A stretch of 64,000 bases of DNA, taken from contig CP058998.1 in the NCBI GenBank assembly GCA_013426015.1, forward strand, positions 558,001 through 622,000. The letters are read 5' to 3'. Shown one piece after another: positions 23,479-30,655 of this stretch. The first letter of the stretch is position 1. Every line of letters begins with the position of its first letter. The DNA comes from Candidatus Fermentimicrarchaeum limneticum (GTDB lineage Archaea; Micrarchaeota; Micrarchaeia; Burarchaeales; Fermentimicrarchaeaceae). Under the pieces are notes generated by a model. The model saw only the letters and a program-made list of their open reading frames with translations. It was not told where the DNA came from and ran no database searches. The translations under genes and the position numbers were made by a program.

Positions 23479-23970
23479 ATGGAATTCAGAGTCGTTCCTG
23501 TACGGACGAAGTTCGAGGATGTCGAGCAGCTTCTCTCCAGAATCAAGGAGATTTCACAGAAGAGAAGAGCAATCATCCAGGCCTTCGATCCCGACATGGT
23601 TCTCTCCGAAAACCATCTTATATTTTCAGCTCACCATGCTTTTAAGGCTTTTGCTGAGAAGAGGGCGATTGCAAAGAAGGTTGAAAGCGAACTGCTTCTG
23701 TGGGCTGCCGCTACGAGGAGGATAGACGAGGCTGTGAAGAAGGTTGGCGTGAAGGATCCCGGGAAGGTTGTGCTGCTCATCCAGAAAGGCAAGGAGAAAG
23801 AAGTGCTGAGAGACTTGAGCGCAGAAGAGGATGAAGGAATTCTGAAAATGAGCAAGGAGAAGACTATCAGGATTATTCACAGCTTCGGGATAAGTGAAAG
23901 GGCATGCGGCTGCTATTCTCTCGAGGAGCTTCTTCTTGAGAAGATTGCGATGCTGGCCCTTGAAAAATGA
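23479..23970 (+). CDS. cgi121: KEOPS complex subunit Cgi121
   Basis: A 163-residue protein with Cgi121 features: SAHHAFKAFAEKRAIAKKVE, SELLLWAAATRRIDEAVKKV and GISERACGCYSLEELLLEKIAML near the end. KEOPS makes the t6A modification of tRNAs; Cgi121 binds the tRNA 3' end and Bud32. The leaderless start lies about 25 bases after TTTTATATAAG. The 3' end nearly abuts the convergent nuclease gene. Confidence 0.88.
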   Translation: MEFRVVPVRTKFEDVEQLLSRIKEISQKRRAIIQAFDPDMVLSENHLIFSAHHAFKAFAEKRAIAKKVESELLLWAAATRRIDEAVKKVGVKDPGKVVLLIQKGKEKEVLRDLSAEEDEGILKMSKEKTIRIIHSFGISERACGCYSLEELLLEKIAMLALEK

Positions 23971-23971
23971 A

Positions 23972-24697
23972 TCAGTCGCGGAAATCCTCGCTGAGGGCTT
24001 TTTTTATCAGCTTTGCCTTCTTCTTTCCGATCTTTTCAACTTCCCTCAGCTCCTGCTCGCTCGCCCTTGCAATCTTCTCGATTGTTTTGAATTTCCTCAA
24101 CAGTGCAACCGCAAGCTTGGGTCCGACGCCAGGAAGGCATTCGACGATCATCCTCTGCTGCTCGCCCATGGTGTGGACTTTCTTGCTCCCCTTCAGCCTG
24201 ACAACAACCTCCTTTCCAAGCTGCTCCCTCTTTGCAAGCGCGAATATCATCTCTGCAGTGCCTTCCAAATCCCTTGTGAAGAAGACCTGGATGCCGTAAT
24301 CAAGAATCAGCGCGGAGATTGCGCCAAGCAGCGCATTCCTGTTCACCCTCTCCTCGAAGTTCTCCCCTTCTATTATCACGATACATTTATCAAAGTTGTC
24401 AATCATGTTCTCTGCCTGGTTGAACAGCCTTCCGTCAATTATCGAGCTCTCAAAATCGCTTCGCGTCTTCCTCTCGATAACCGCTCTTTCGGAAATTATG
24501 AAATCACCGACAGGAAGCGTCTTCACCCTCACAACCGCCCCCGCCTCCCTCAATACGTCAGCAATCGCATTCCTGCTCTCCTTCTCATCAACAAATATCT
24601 CAACGCAGGTTTTCCTCTCCTTATCTGAAAATTCGTTGAGGGAACTCTGTTCCGTGGGATCACCCTGAGTTTGACAGCAGTATAGATTGGGCAGCAT
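23972..24697 (-). CDS. ERCC4/Hef-type nuclease with helix-hairpin-helix
   Basis: A 241-residue structure-specific nuclease. The ERCC4 core is at about residues 30-165 (IFVDEKESRNAIADVLREAG) with the catalytic VIERKTRSDFESSIIDGRL. Residues 175-235 form paired HhH motifs (CLPGVGPKLAVALLRKFK and KIGKKKAKLIKKAL). It resembles the nuclease half of archaeal Hef/XPF, which cuts branched or forked DNA. There is no helicase domain. The helical-repeat gene 20 bases upstream is probably co-transcribed. Confidence 0.9.
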   Translation of the reverse strand: MLPNLYCCQTQGDPTEQSSLNEFSDKERKTCVEIFVDEKESRNAIADVLREAGAVVRVKTLPVGDFIISERAVIERKTRSDFESSIIDGRLFNQAENMIDNFDKCIVIIEGENFEERVNRNALLGAISALILDYGIQVFFTRDLEGTAEMIFALAKREQLGKEVVVRLKGSKKVHTMGEQQRMIVECLPGVGPKLAVALLRKFKTIEKIARASEQELREVEKIGKKKAKLIKKALSEDFRD

Positions 24698-24717
24698 TCC
24701 TAAAATAGCTTTTGCCT

Positions 24718-25065
24718 TCAGCCTCGCTCATACGCTTCCAGCCATTTCTCCATTTCCTTTCTCACTGACTCGAATTTTATCTTATCGATTGATTTTTTTA
24801 TCATTCGCACTTTCATATCATCCGAGAGTTTTGAGACTGAGCAGTAACCGAATGCATGATTTGCAACTGACTCCTTATCGGTTTCCTTCGCAATAGAGCA
24901 TATAAGCAGTGCCTTTCTCTCTTCAATCAGATCCATTTTTATGAGCTTGTCTATGGCTGCTTTGCACACGTCAGGATTTTTGTGCGAGACGGCAATTTCC
25001 ACAAGCTCCTGAGGGTCTTTAATTGCATTGAGTTTGAGCTTATCAACAACTGGTACGTCTGTCAT
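24718..25065 (-). CDS. Small helical (HEAT-like) protein, paralogue 1
   Basis: A 115-residue all-helical protein. Its helices (NAIKDPQELVEIAVSHKNPD, then VCKAAIDKLIKMDLIEERKA) look like degenerate HEAT/ARM units. It is clearly homologous along its whole length to the protein at 51879-52229, with shared segments such as IKFESVRKEMEKWL. It is upstream of the Hef-type nuclease by 20 bases, so it may serve as an adaptor for it. TTTTATACG about 25 bases upstream suggests a leaderless start. Confidence 0.65.
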   Translation of the reverse strand: MTDVPVVDKLKLNAIKDPQELVEIAVSHKNPDVCKAAIDKLIKMDLIEERKALLICSIAKETDKESVANHAFGYCSVSKLSDDMKVRMIKKSIDKIKFESVRKEMEKWLEAYERG

Positions 25066-25165
25066 GCAAATACCACACTATTGTAACGGGCGGGCGTATA
25101 AAACTGAAGTATGCGGAAGCATAGCTACTATGATGCACATAGTTCAAAATCAGCTTTTCTCAGAT

Positions 25166-25867
25166 TCAAAGCGACTTGCAGAACTCCTCAATCTCGCTGA
25201 AGCTCACCCCGCAACCTGCGAACTTCAGCCCGTACAGCACGGCCTCTACGGCGCGCCTCTCCATCTCGCCATAATCCTTGAGAAGGCCCTTCTCGTAACC
25301 GACTATCGCAAGCTCGGTGCTCCTGAAGAAGTTTAAGCCATTCGTCATGTCAAGGAGTTTCCTCAGGGCATTTTCATTCACTTCAACATTGCTCCTGAAC
25401 TCGCTTTCCATGTGGGATTTCAGCTCAAGCGGCGCCTCGATCAGCATCCTGGTTGTCCTTTCGTCTATAAGAATGTTTTTCAGGCCCAGGTCTATCGCCA
25501 GCGCAAGCGTCTCGGTCTCGCCCTCGTGAATCAATTTAAGGTGCCTGCCGCCAATTGAGAACACGTTGTTTCCAAGCGAAAGCAGGTCAGAAGTCAGCCT
25601 CCTTGAATTCTGAGTTTCAACAACTCGCAACCGCCCCTGCAGAAGCAGCTTCTTCAGCCTTATTGCGCCGAGGGTGTGCGACTTCATGTCAAGGGGGTGG
25701 TTTATCGATTCGTATTCCACCGCCTTTGATATTATGAAACTGCCTTTGAACTTCTCGCTCAGCTCGGATATAATCCACAAGAGGCATGAATCCGACATTG
25801 AAACTAGCGAGCTGGAGTCGCAGACGATTGACTCCCTGGGTATCTCATCGGAACATGTCTCTGACAT
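25166..25867 (-). CDS. PIN-like domain protein
   Basis: An approx. 233-residue protein with PIN-nuclease hallmarks: IVCDSSSLVSMSDS (first Asp), SKAVEYESINH, HEGETETLALAIDLG and ILIDERTTRM (Asp near residue 140). The C-terminal helices are unassigned. Related archaeal proteins are paired with helical partners like the overlapping upstream gene, which suggests a toxin-antitoxin-like or RNA-processing couple. ATG 25867 is chosen to limit the overlap; ATG 25885 is also possible. Confidence 0.65.
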   Translation of the reverse strand: MSETCSDEIPRESIVCDSSSLVSMSDSCLLWIISELSEKFKGSFIISKAVEYESINHPLDMKSHTLGAIRLKKLLLQGRLRVVETQNSRRLTSDLLSLGNNVFSIGGRHLKLIHEGETETLALAIDLGLKNILIDERTTRMLIEAPLELKSHMESEFRSNVEVNENALRKLLDMTNGLNFFRSTELAIVGYEKGLLKDYGEMERRAVEAVLYGLKFAGCGVSFSEIEEFCKSL

Positions 25868-26396
25868 GCTTGAGCCTCTCCTCAATTGATTTCGTTTTGC
25901 CCGCCCTGTCGTGCATGAGGGTCTTCCCAGAATAACTCATCACGGCGCTCTTTGTTGTGCCGGTGAGTGCAATCGCATTGCCAAGCGAGAAGCCCTGCGC
26001 GTACAGGTATGAGGCAATCCTCAGCCTAGCCTTGTTGAAAAGACTCTGGACGTACCTCCTGTCCTCGGTGTCGAAAGCCTTCAGCTCTTCCGTTATGGAG
26101 TTGAGATATATCCTCATGTCGTCGGGCCTGTTCTCCTCAAGGGAAGCAATCGCATTGTGGAGGTTCTCCTCAACCTTCTCTATGAACTCCCTCTTTACCT
26201 TCTTGTACCAGTAGCGCGGCTTCTCCAAAACCTTGACAAGGATGTAGGAGGTGATTGCGATGTCAAGCAGCTCTTTTTCCTCGCCAAGCGCAAACGAGCT
26301 GATGCACCTGTCGCTTATCTTCCTCAGCTCGGAAAGTTCGTTTGTCATCAGGGCGTTGAGCATCTCCTTCAATGCCTCTGTCACAGTGTAGCTCAT
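25845..26396 (-). CDS. Conserved archaeal helical protein, partner of the PIN gene
   Basis: A 183-residue, mostly helical protein. Near the C-terminus is a helix-turn-helix-like segment (GFSLGNAIALTGTTKSAVMS). It resembles uncharacterised euryarchaeal proteins encoded beside PIN-domain genes. The start ATG 26396 is favoured because TATTTAAAT lies about 25-30 bases upstream. The 3' end overlaps the PIN gene by 23 bases, so they are co-translated. Antitoxin-like control of the PIN nuclease is inference. Confidence 0.55.
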   Translation of the reverse strand: MSYTVTEALKEMLNALMTNELSELRKISDRCISSFALGEEKELLDIAITSYILVKVLEKPRYWYKKVKREFIEKVEENLHNAIASLEENRPDDMRIYLNSITEELKAFDTEDRRYVQSLFNKARLRIASYLYAQGFSLGNAIALTGTTKSAVMSYSGKTLMHDRAGKTKSIEERLKHVRDMFR

Positions 26397-26490
26397 GCTT
26401 TCATTTAGGTGGAAGTCATTTAAATATTCCTCCCAGCATAAAACCATCTTCGGTGAATTCGGGAAAATAGGCTTATACCAACCGGTTTTT

Positions 26491-26499
26491 CGATAGAAC
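26491..26499. repeat. Left 9-bp target-site duplication
   Basis: CGATAGAAC lies directly outside the left terminal inverted repeat. The identical 9-mer lies directly outside the right repeat at 33343-33351. Confidence 0.85.
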
Positions 26500-26526
26500 A
26501 GCTTTGCACATAAATTGCCTCGAAAT
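26500..26526 (+). repeat. Left terminal inverted repeat
   Basis: It starts AGCTTTGCACATAAAT and matches the reverse complement of 33316-33342 at 23 of 27 positions. Confidence 0.85.
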
Positions 26527-26585
26527 CACTCCTTGCACATAAATTCGGTCAGTTGCACATAAACTCGTCTGCTTGCACATAAATT
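26504..26585 (+). repeat. Four direct copies of TTGCACATAAA(T/C)T at the left end
   Basis: Copies start at 26504 (within the terminal repeat), 26533, 26553 and 26573, so spacings are 29, 20 and 20 bases. Two related GCACAT words, also 20 bases apart (33271 and 33291), lie near the right end. Regular 20-bp spacing places the sites on one face of the helix, as expected for transposase- or regulator-binding sites. Confidence 0.75.
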
Positions 26586-26599
26586 AAACGAAATAGATT

Positions 26600-26971
26600 C
26601 TAAGGGGGGGTTTGGCAGTATTTTAGTATCCTCTGCCTATCCTCGTTTTCCCTATTACCTTTATAGTATACCTCAATTACACGCACTTTTTTATTAAAAA
26701 CTTGGAAGATAACCCTAAATTTGTCTTTACAGTGTAAAGATTTGCAATGAACTTTCCTTGCTTTGTATACGTTGCCAACAACCTTTCCTAAGCCTGAGAT
26801 TTCAACAAATCCTTGGTATCTATAAAACTCTTTCTCTTCTAACATACCTGGCAACGCTTTTAAAAAACGTTCAAAATCCTCTCCGAAACCTTGAACATGA
26901 ATCTTCTTGAAATCTTTTTCTATTTCATCAACTTGCTTTATTTCAAAAATAGATAGATTAGAATTAGACAT
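26600..26971 (-). CDS. Putative RelE-like toxin of a Panacea pair
   Basis: A 123-residue protein whose second half (KVVGNVYKARKVHCKSLHCK, then FRVIFQVFNKKVRVIEVYYK) has the strand pattern of RelE/HigB-type toxins, ending in a basic helix (ENEDRQRILKYC). It is 12 bases after a Panacea-domain gene, an order typical of Panacea toxin-antitoxin modules, whose toxins are very diverse. The direct toxin family is not certain. Confidence 0.65.
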   Translation of the reverse strand: MSNSNLSIFEIKQVDEIEKDFKKIHVQGFGEDFERFLKALPGMLEEKEFYRYQGFVEISGLGKVVGNVYKARKVHCKSLHCKDKFRVIFQVFNKKVRVIEVYYKGNRENEDRQRILKYCQTPP

Positions 26972-26983
26972 TAGATCACATAG

Positions 26984-27478
26984 TTAATCACTGACGGAAA
27001 AAATTGGATTGCGGTAATGCACTAAATCATAATCAATTATCTCATCGAGCTTGGTCACTTTACATGGCATATCTTGATGCGAATATGCACTTGCTTGTGA
27101 TGCGGTCATCCCAGAAAGTCTCTGTATATTCCTATCAATTTCTTTGATTTCTTCCTTTGCAAGTTTATCTGTTTTGTCATCTCCGTGGTAGCAATATCTA
27201 ATCTGAGTTCCCATTCCATAGTGAAAATGTAATTCTCGGATCATATCCTTTTCTTTTAATCTTTTGATAATTATATCAAATGTGCAAGGAGCTGGTCCAT
27301 GTGTTATACGTCGATATTTGTCTCCAGTTATTGATTTTTCAAAACGTTCATAATAGTCAAAATCTGAAAAATAAAGTACTTTATAAAAGAGAGTTTTCCC
27401 AAAGTTAGGTCTATCCTGCAAATTTTTGATAATATGTAAGTAAACTTGCTCAGCTTTGGAGAGGTTCACCCCTACCAT
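26984..27478 (-). CDS. Panacea-domain (DUF4065, SocA-like) antitoxin
   Basis: A 164-residue protein with the Panacea signature: FGKTLFYKVLYFSDFDYYERF, then SITGDKYRRITHGPAP and an IIKRLKEKDMIRE helix. Panacea proteins neutralise many unrelated toxins and sometimes act with proteases. ATG 27478 is preferred to an upstream GTG at 27532. ATATATATAAG lies about 25-30 bases before it, inside the 3' end of the methyltransferase gene, so the pair has its own promoter. It may serve to keep the element in the genome. Confidence 0.8.
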   Translation of the reverse strand: MVGVNLSKAEQVYLHIIKNLQDRPNFGKTLFYKVLYFSDFDYYERFEKSITGDKYRRITHGPAPCTFDIIIKRLKEKDMIRELHFHYGMGTQIRYCYHGDDKTDKLAKEEIKEIDRNIQRLSGMTASQASAYSHQDMPCKVTKLDEIIDYDLVHYRNPIFSVSD

Positions 27479-27531
27479 GGTCACCACTACTATCTGCACC
27501 AATCTTATATATATACCTATGATGTTACTCA

Positions 27532-28917
27532 CTAATCTACCCTACCATCCAGTAGTTCTTGCACAGTCCTTAGAATTATATCCAGTTCACCAGCATTCTT
27601 TATTCGAGCTACCTCTTCGATAGCACCTTTTCCGAAAGAGAAGGCCACTATATACCCCTTCTTCTTTCCGATACGACGCATTGCTGTTTCAAAATTATCC
27701 ACGACGTTCCGCCCAACATCTGGCGACTGCTTTACTTGTATCGGATAACCACCTAAAACCTGTGGTGTAAAACCATCAATACCCATATCACCAACTTTTC
27801 TTTCGCTGACCTTGCCAAGGAACTTATCTGTAATAACCCAGTTCTGGAATTCAAAAGGAGCAAGTTTTTTGACATAATTTAAATCCACTTCTCCTCGTAT
27901 TATGTGAACACTTACACTAAATTCTTTCCTCAATCGTTTTTGCATCAATTTGCACGCTGTCGGGCTTACGTCTATACCAATCCATTTCCTGCCAAGCTTC
28001 TGGGCGGCTACAATAGTTGTACCGCAACCGCAGAATGGGTCTAAAACCAAGTCTCCTTTATCGCTTGATGTAACTATCATTCTCTCAAGCAAAGCCACTG
28101 GCTTTTGGGTAGGGTAGCCTAATCTCTCATTGGATTGGCTTGAAATAGGCTGAATGTCATCCCAGAGGTTCTGTATTGGTTGACCTTTCAATTCATCAAG
28201 AAAGCGTTTCCTTCTAATACGCCCTTTCTTATTCGCTGGAAACCAGAGCCTTCCTTCCTTATCCCATTGCTCCATCTTTTCCTTTTCAATAGCCCAACCG
28301 TATGCTGGTGGTTTATACCCTTTGTATTCGTAAGTCAAGTTAGGTCTTGGAGAAGGGCTTGCAAGGTTATCAATCTGGAATTTCCTTCCTTCTTTATCAA
28401 TATGCGTGTAGAATTTTTTGACATATTCCTTGTATTCATCATCCGCTTCTGATACCGGTTTAAATTGTGAATTGAACTTGCTGTCTTTTGATTTAGAGTA
28501 GAATAATATGTAATCCGTGCATACGCCAAATTGTTTGCTTTTATGTTGCGTTTCTCCCCTTCCTGTTTTTCTTTTCCAAATTATTTCATTTCTAAAATTA
28601 CTTTCTCCAAATATTTTGTCAAGCAATATTCGTAAATGGGCGGAAGCGTGATAATCACAATGAAGATAGAAAGAACCAGTATTTTTGAGAAGCCTATGAC
28701 ACTCTCGCAATCTGGGTTCCATCCATGCGGTATAGTGTTCAATTCCACCAGCCCAACGGTCTTCAAAAGCTCGTTTTTCAGCTCCATCTTTCCAGATGAT
28801 TTCAAAACGCTTGTTGGTGTAAAAAGGCGGATCTGCATACATCAAATCTACGGACTTATCAGGAAACTTACTCATTATCTCTAAGTTATCCCCTTCGTAG
28901 ATACTGTTTACTTCCAC
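27532..28917 (-). CDS. DNA methyltransferase fused to a restriction-endonuclease-like domain
   Basis: A 461-residue protein. Residues 1-325 are a beta-class amino-methyltransferase: catalytic motif IV ADPPF at residues 28-32 precedes the SAM-binding motif DPFCGCGTT near residue 295. The target-recognition region lies between them. Residues about 345-461 look like an Mrr/PD-(D/E)XK nuclease: GDMGIDGF supplies the Asp and PIQVKQS the Q-x-K, with helices after it. It could therefore modify and cut alone, or act with the divergent D12 methyltransferase. The start is GTG, with GGAGGGTGTGA upstream. Confidence 0.82.
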   Translation of the reverse strand: MEVNSIYEGDNLEIMSKFPDKSVDLMYADPPFYTNKRFEIIWKDGAEKRAFEDRWAGGIEHYTAWMEPRLRECHRLLKNTGSFYLHCDYHASAHLRILLDKIFGESNFRNEIIWKRKTGRGETQHKSKQFGVCTDYILFYSKSKDSKFNSQFKPVSEADDEYKEYVKKFYTHIDKEGRKFQIDNLASPSPRPNLTYEYKGYKPPAYGWAIEKEKMEQWDKEGRLWFPANKKGRIRRKRFLDELKGQPIQNLWDDIQPISSQSNERLGYPTQKPVALLERMIVTSSDKGDLVLDPFCGCGTTIVAAQKLGRKWIGIDVSPTACKLMQKRLRKEFSVSVHIIRGEVDLNYVKKLAPFEFQNWVITDKFLGKVSERKVGDMGIDGFTPQVLGGYPIQVKQSPDVGRNVVDNFETAMRRIGKKKGYIVAFSFGKGAIEEVARIKNAGELDIILRTVQELLDGRVD

Positions 28918-29022
28918 ACTTCACACCCTCCTATTCCTTTAGGGTTACAGCTATTTTTATACCTTAGCCTATCGTCCAAAAAGGAAGCTTTAAATATATG
29001 GATCCAAAAAAGTATAACACAT

Positions 29023-30198
29023 ATGGATCCATCAGCTCACGTGCCTCAAATTATAAGATACATGGGTAGCAAAAGGAATATCGTAGCTAAAATCCTGCCG
29101 ATTATAGAAAAAAATTTAGATGACCAAAGGATGTTTTGCGATTTATTTGCAGGAACTAACGCAATTAGCTATGCAGTTAAAACCTCAAAAAATGTGGGCA
29201 TTATAACAAATGATATTCAATCGTATAGCGTTGCAATATCCAAAGCTCTGATAGAGAATAACCGAATATCTACCATCCCCATCGAAGAAGCCAAAGAGGA
29301 TTTAATAGAAAATTTTGAAGAAAATAAAGAATTTATAGAGGACAAGTGGGATAACACCTTTATCGCACATCATCAGTATAGAACTAAAGTTTTAAACGAT
29401 AAACCAACTTCATTTGAAGATTTTATAAAGACAAGTGTCTCTAAACTGCCATTCTGCTTGTTCACATTTTATTTCAGTAATGTTTACTTCTCATCGGAAC
29501 AATGCAAAGAGATAGATTCCCTCAGATTTGCGATTGAGAACGTTAATGACAAGACAAAGAAAAATATGTACTTAACATGTTTGCTTTATGCCATTAGTTA
29601 TGGTAGCTCTACATATGGGCACTTCGCACAACCTCGGTCAGTAAGCCAAGAAGTCAAGAAAATAAGAAAAAGGTCCGTCGTAGATTTGTTTTTTAAAAAA
29701 TTGAAAAACTTGGAAGTAGTGGATAATAAAAAAGAAAATTACTGTTTTAACAAGGATTATAAAGACCTATTTTTAGATAAAAAATTCCGAAGTCTTGACA
29801 CGGGGTTCATCTACATGGATCCCCCTTATAGTACGGCTAACTTCTCAAGATTTTACCATGTATTAGAAACTGCTGTGAGATACGATTATCCCCATTCACA
29901 ATTTAAAGGGCGCTATAGGGAAGATAGATTCAAGTCAGATTTCTGCAAGAGAACAAAAGTTAAAAACGAATTTAGAAATGTTGTGCAGTTTGCACACGAA
30001 AATGATGCAATGCTATTAATCAGCTATCTTAATTCCCATCTCGGGCTGCTCCCAAAGAAGATGATATTAAAACTTTGCAGGGAAATTTATGGAAGAGCCA
30101 AGGTAGTAGCGTTTCCTGATATCCGCCATCAACACTCGACAATGGGAAACCTGAGCAAAAATAACGTCAAAGAGATCCTCATCTTGTGTAAGCAGTAA
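29023..30198 (+). CDS. D12-class (Dam-type) adenine-N6 DNA methyltransferase
   Basis: A 391-residue alpha-class methyltransferase. IRYMGSKRNIVAKILPIIE is the D12 N-terminal SAM region, CDLFAGTNAISYAV is motif I, and IYMDPPYSTANFSRFYHVL is the catalytic motif IV. It is longer than E. coli Dam, with a helical insert around residues 90-240. It is divergent from the methyltransferase-nuclease gene. TTTAAATATATGG lies about 30 bases upstream. The recognition sequence is not readable. Confidence 0.87.
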   Translation: MDPSAHVPQIIRYMGSKRNIVAKILPIIEKNLDDQRMFCDLFAGTNAISYAVKTSKNVGIITNDIQSYSVAISKALIENNRISTIPIEEAKEDLIENFEENKEFIEDKWDNTFIAHHQYRTKVLNDKPTSFEDFIKTSVSKLPFCLFTFYFSNVYFSSEQCKEIDSLRFAIENVNDKTKKNMYLTCLLYAISYGSSTYGHFAQPRSVSQEVKKIRKRSVVDLFFKKLKNLEVVDNKKENYCFNKDYKDLFLDKKFRSLDTGFIYMDPPYSTANFSRFYHVLETAVRYDYPHSQFKGRYREDRFKSDFCKRTKVKNEFRNVVQFAHENDAMLLISYLNSHLGLLPKKMILKLCREIYGRAKVVAFPDIRHQHSTMGNLSKNNVKEILILCKQ

Positions 30199-30252
30199 CG
30201 ATTATAAACTTGAAGATTGCATATACATATTCTTTCGAATCACCTCCCCCTA

Positions 30253-30317
30253 CCTGCGGAATCTGGGGACTGGCCAGGTACGGGGAGCCTTTTGAGACTA
30301 CTTCCATACTCCGCAGG
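30253..30317. other. Long inverted repeat in the 457-bp gap inside the element
   Basis: CCTGCGGA (30253-30260) pairs with TCCGCAGG (30310-30317), followed by a second stem around 30319-30338 (CCGCCCCTCTTCGAGGCGG). A perfect 11-bp stem with a one-base centre, GCACAAAAATT/AATTTTTGTGC, lies at 30432-30454. This gap (30199-30655) is GC-richer than the genes around it and holds no convincing coding frame. It could encode a structured RNA or be remnant sequence. Confidence 0.4.
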
Positions 30318-30361
30318 CTCCGCCCCTCTTCGAGGCGGACTTTCAGGGTGTATTATTATTA

Positions 30362-30393
30362 TGATCGGTGGTTTAAATACTTATGCCCGATCA
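30362..30393. promoter_or_regulatory. Inverted repeat bracketing a TATA box
   Basis: TGATCGG (30362-30368) and CCGATCA (30387-30393) flank GTTTAAATAC at 30371-30380. The symmetrical arms, each containing GATC, around a TATA box look like an operator. What it would transcribe to the right is unclear, because the GHKL gene starts at 30656 behind another TATA box. Confidence 0.4.
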
Positions 30394-30583
30394 AAGCCTA
30401 CAAAGCCTGCTATCTTCGTCAAATGGCGATCGCACAAAAATTCAATTTTTGTGCACAAACCTTAGGGCAAATGGGTATCTCTTTATCCGCACGGTGCGTG
30501 CCAGTCCCGGCAATTTCATAACTGTGCTTGGATTTGTGATTGCTAAATAACTCGCTCCGTAGCCAACTTCTTGAGCATATAAA

Positions 30584-30610
30584 CTAATTAAACAAAATCA
30601 GTTTAATTAG
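30584..30610. promoter_or_regulatory. 10-bp perfect inverted repeat upstream of the GHKL gene
   Basis: CTAATTAAAC and GTTTAATTAG are separated by seven bases, immediately upstream of GATATATTTAAATAC (30621-30635), the likely promoter of the GHKL ATPase gene. It fits a dimeric regulator site. Confidence 0.5.
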
Positions 30611-30655
30611 CTTTCGATCAGATATATTTAAATACTTCATGTTCTAAATCTTGTT

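Noticed and set aside
26504-26585. Possible CRISPR array
   Set aside because: The repeated words are only 13 bp and the gaps are 7 to 16 bp, with no cas genes. They fit transposon-end or regulator sites.
30210-30521. 103-codon frame in the gap before the GHKL gene
   Set aside because: It lacks a ribosome site and crosses several strong hairpins; the product resembles no protein.
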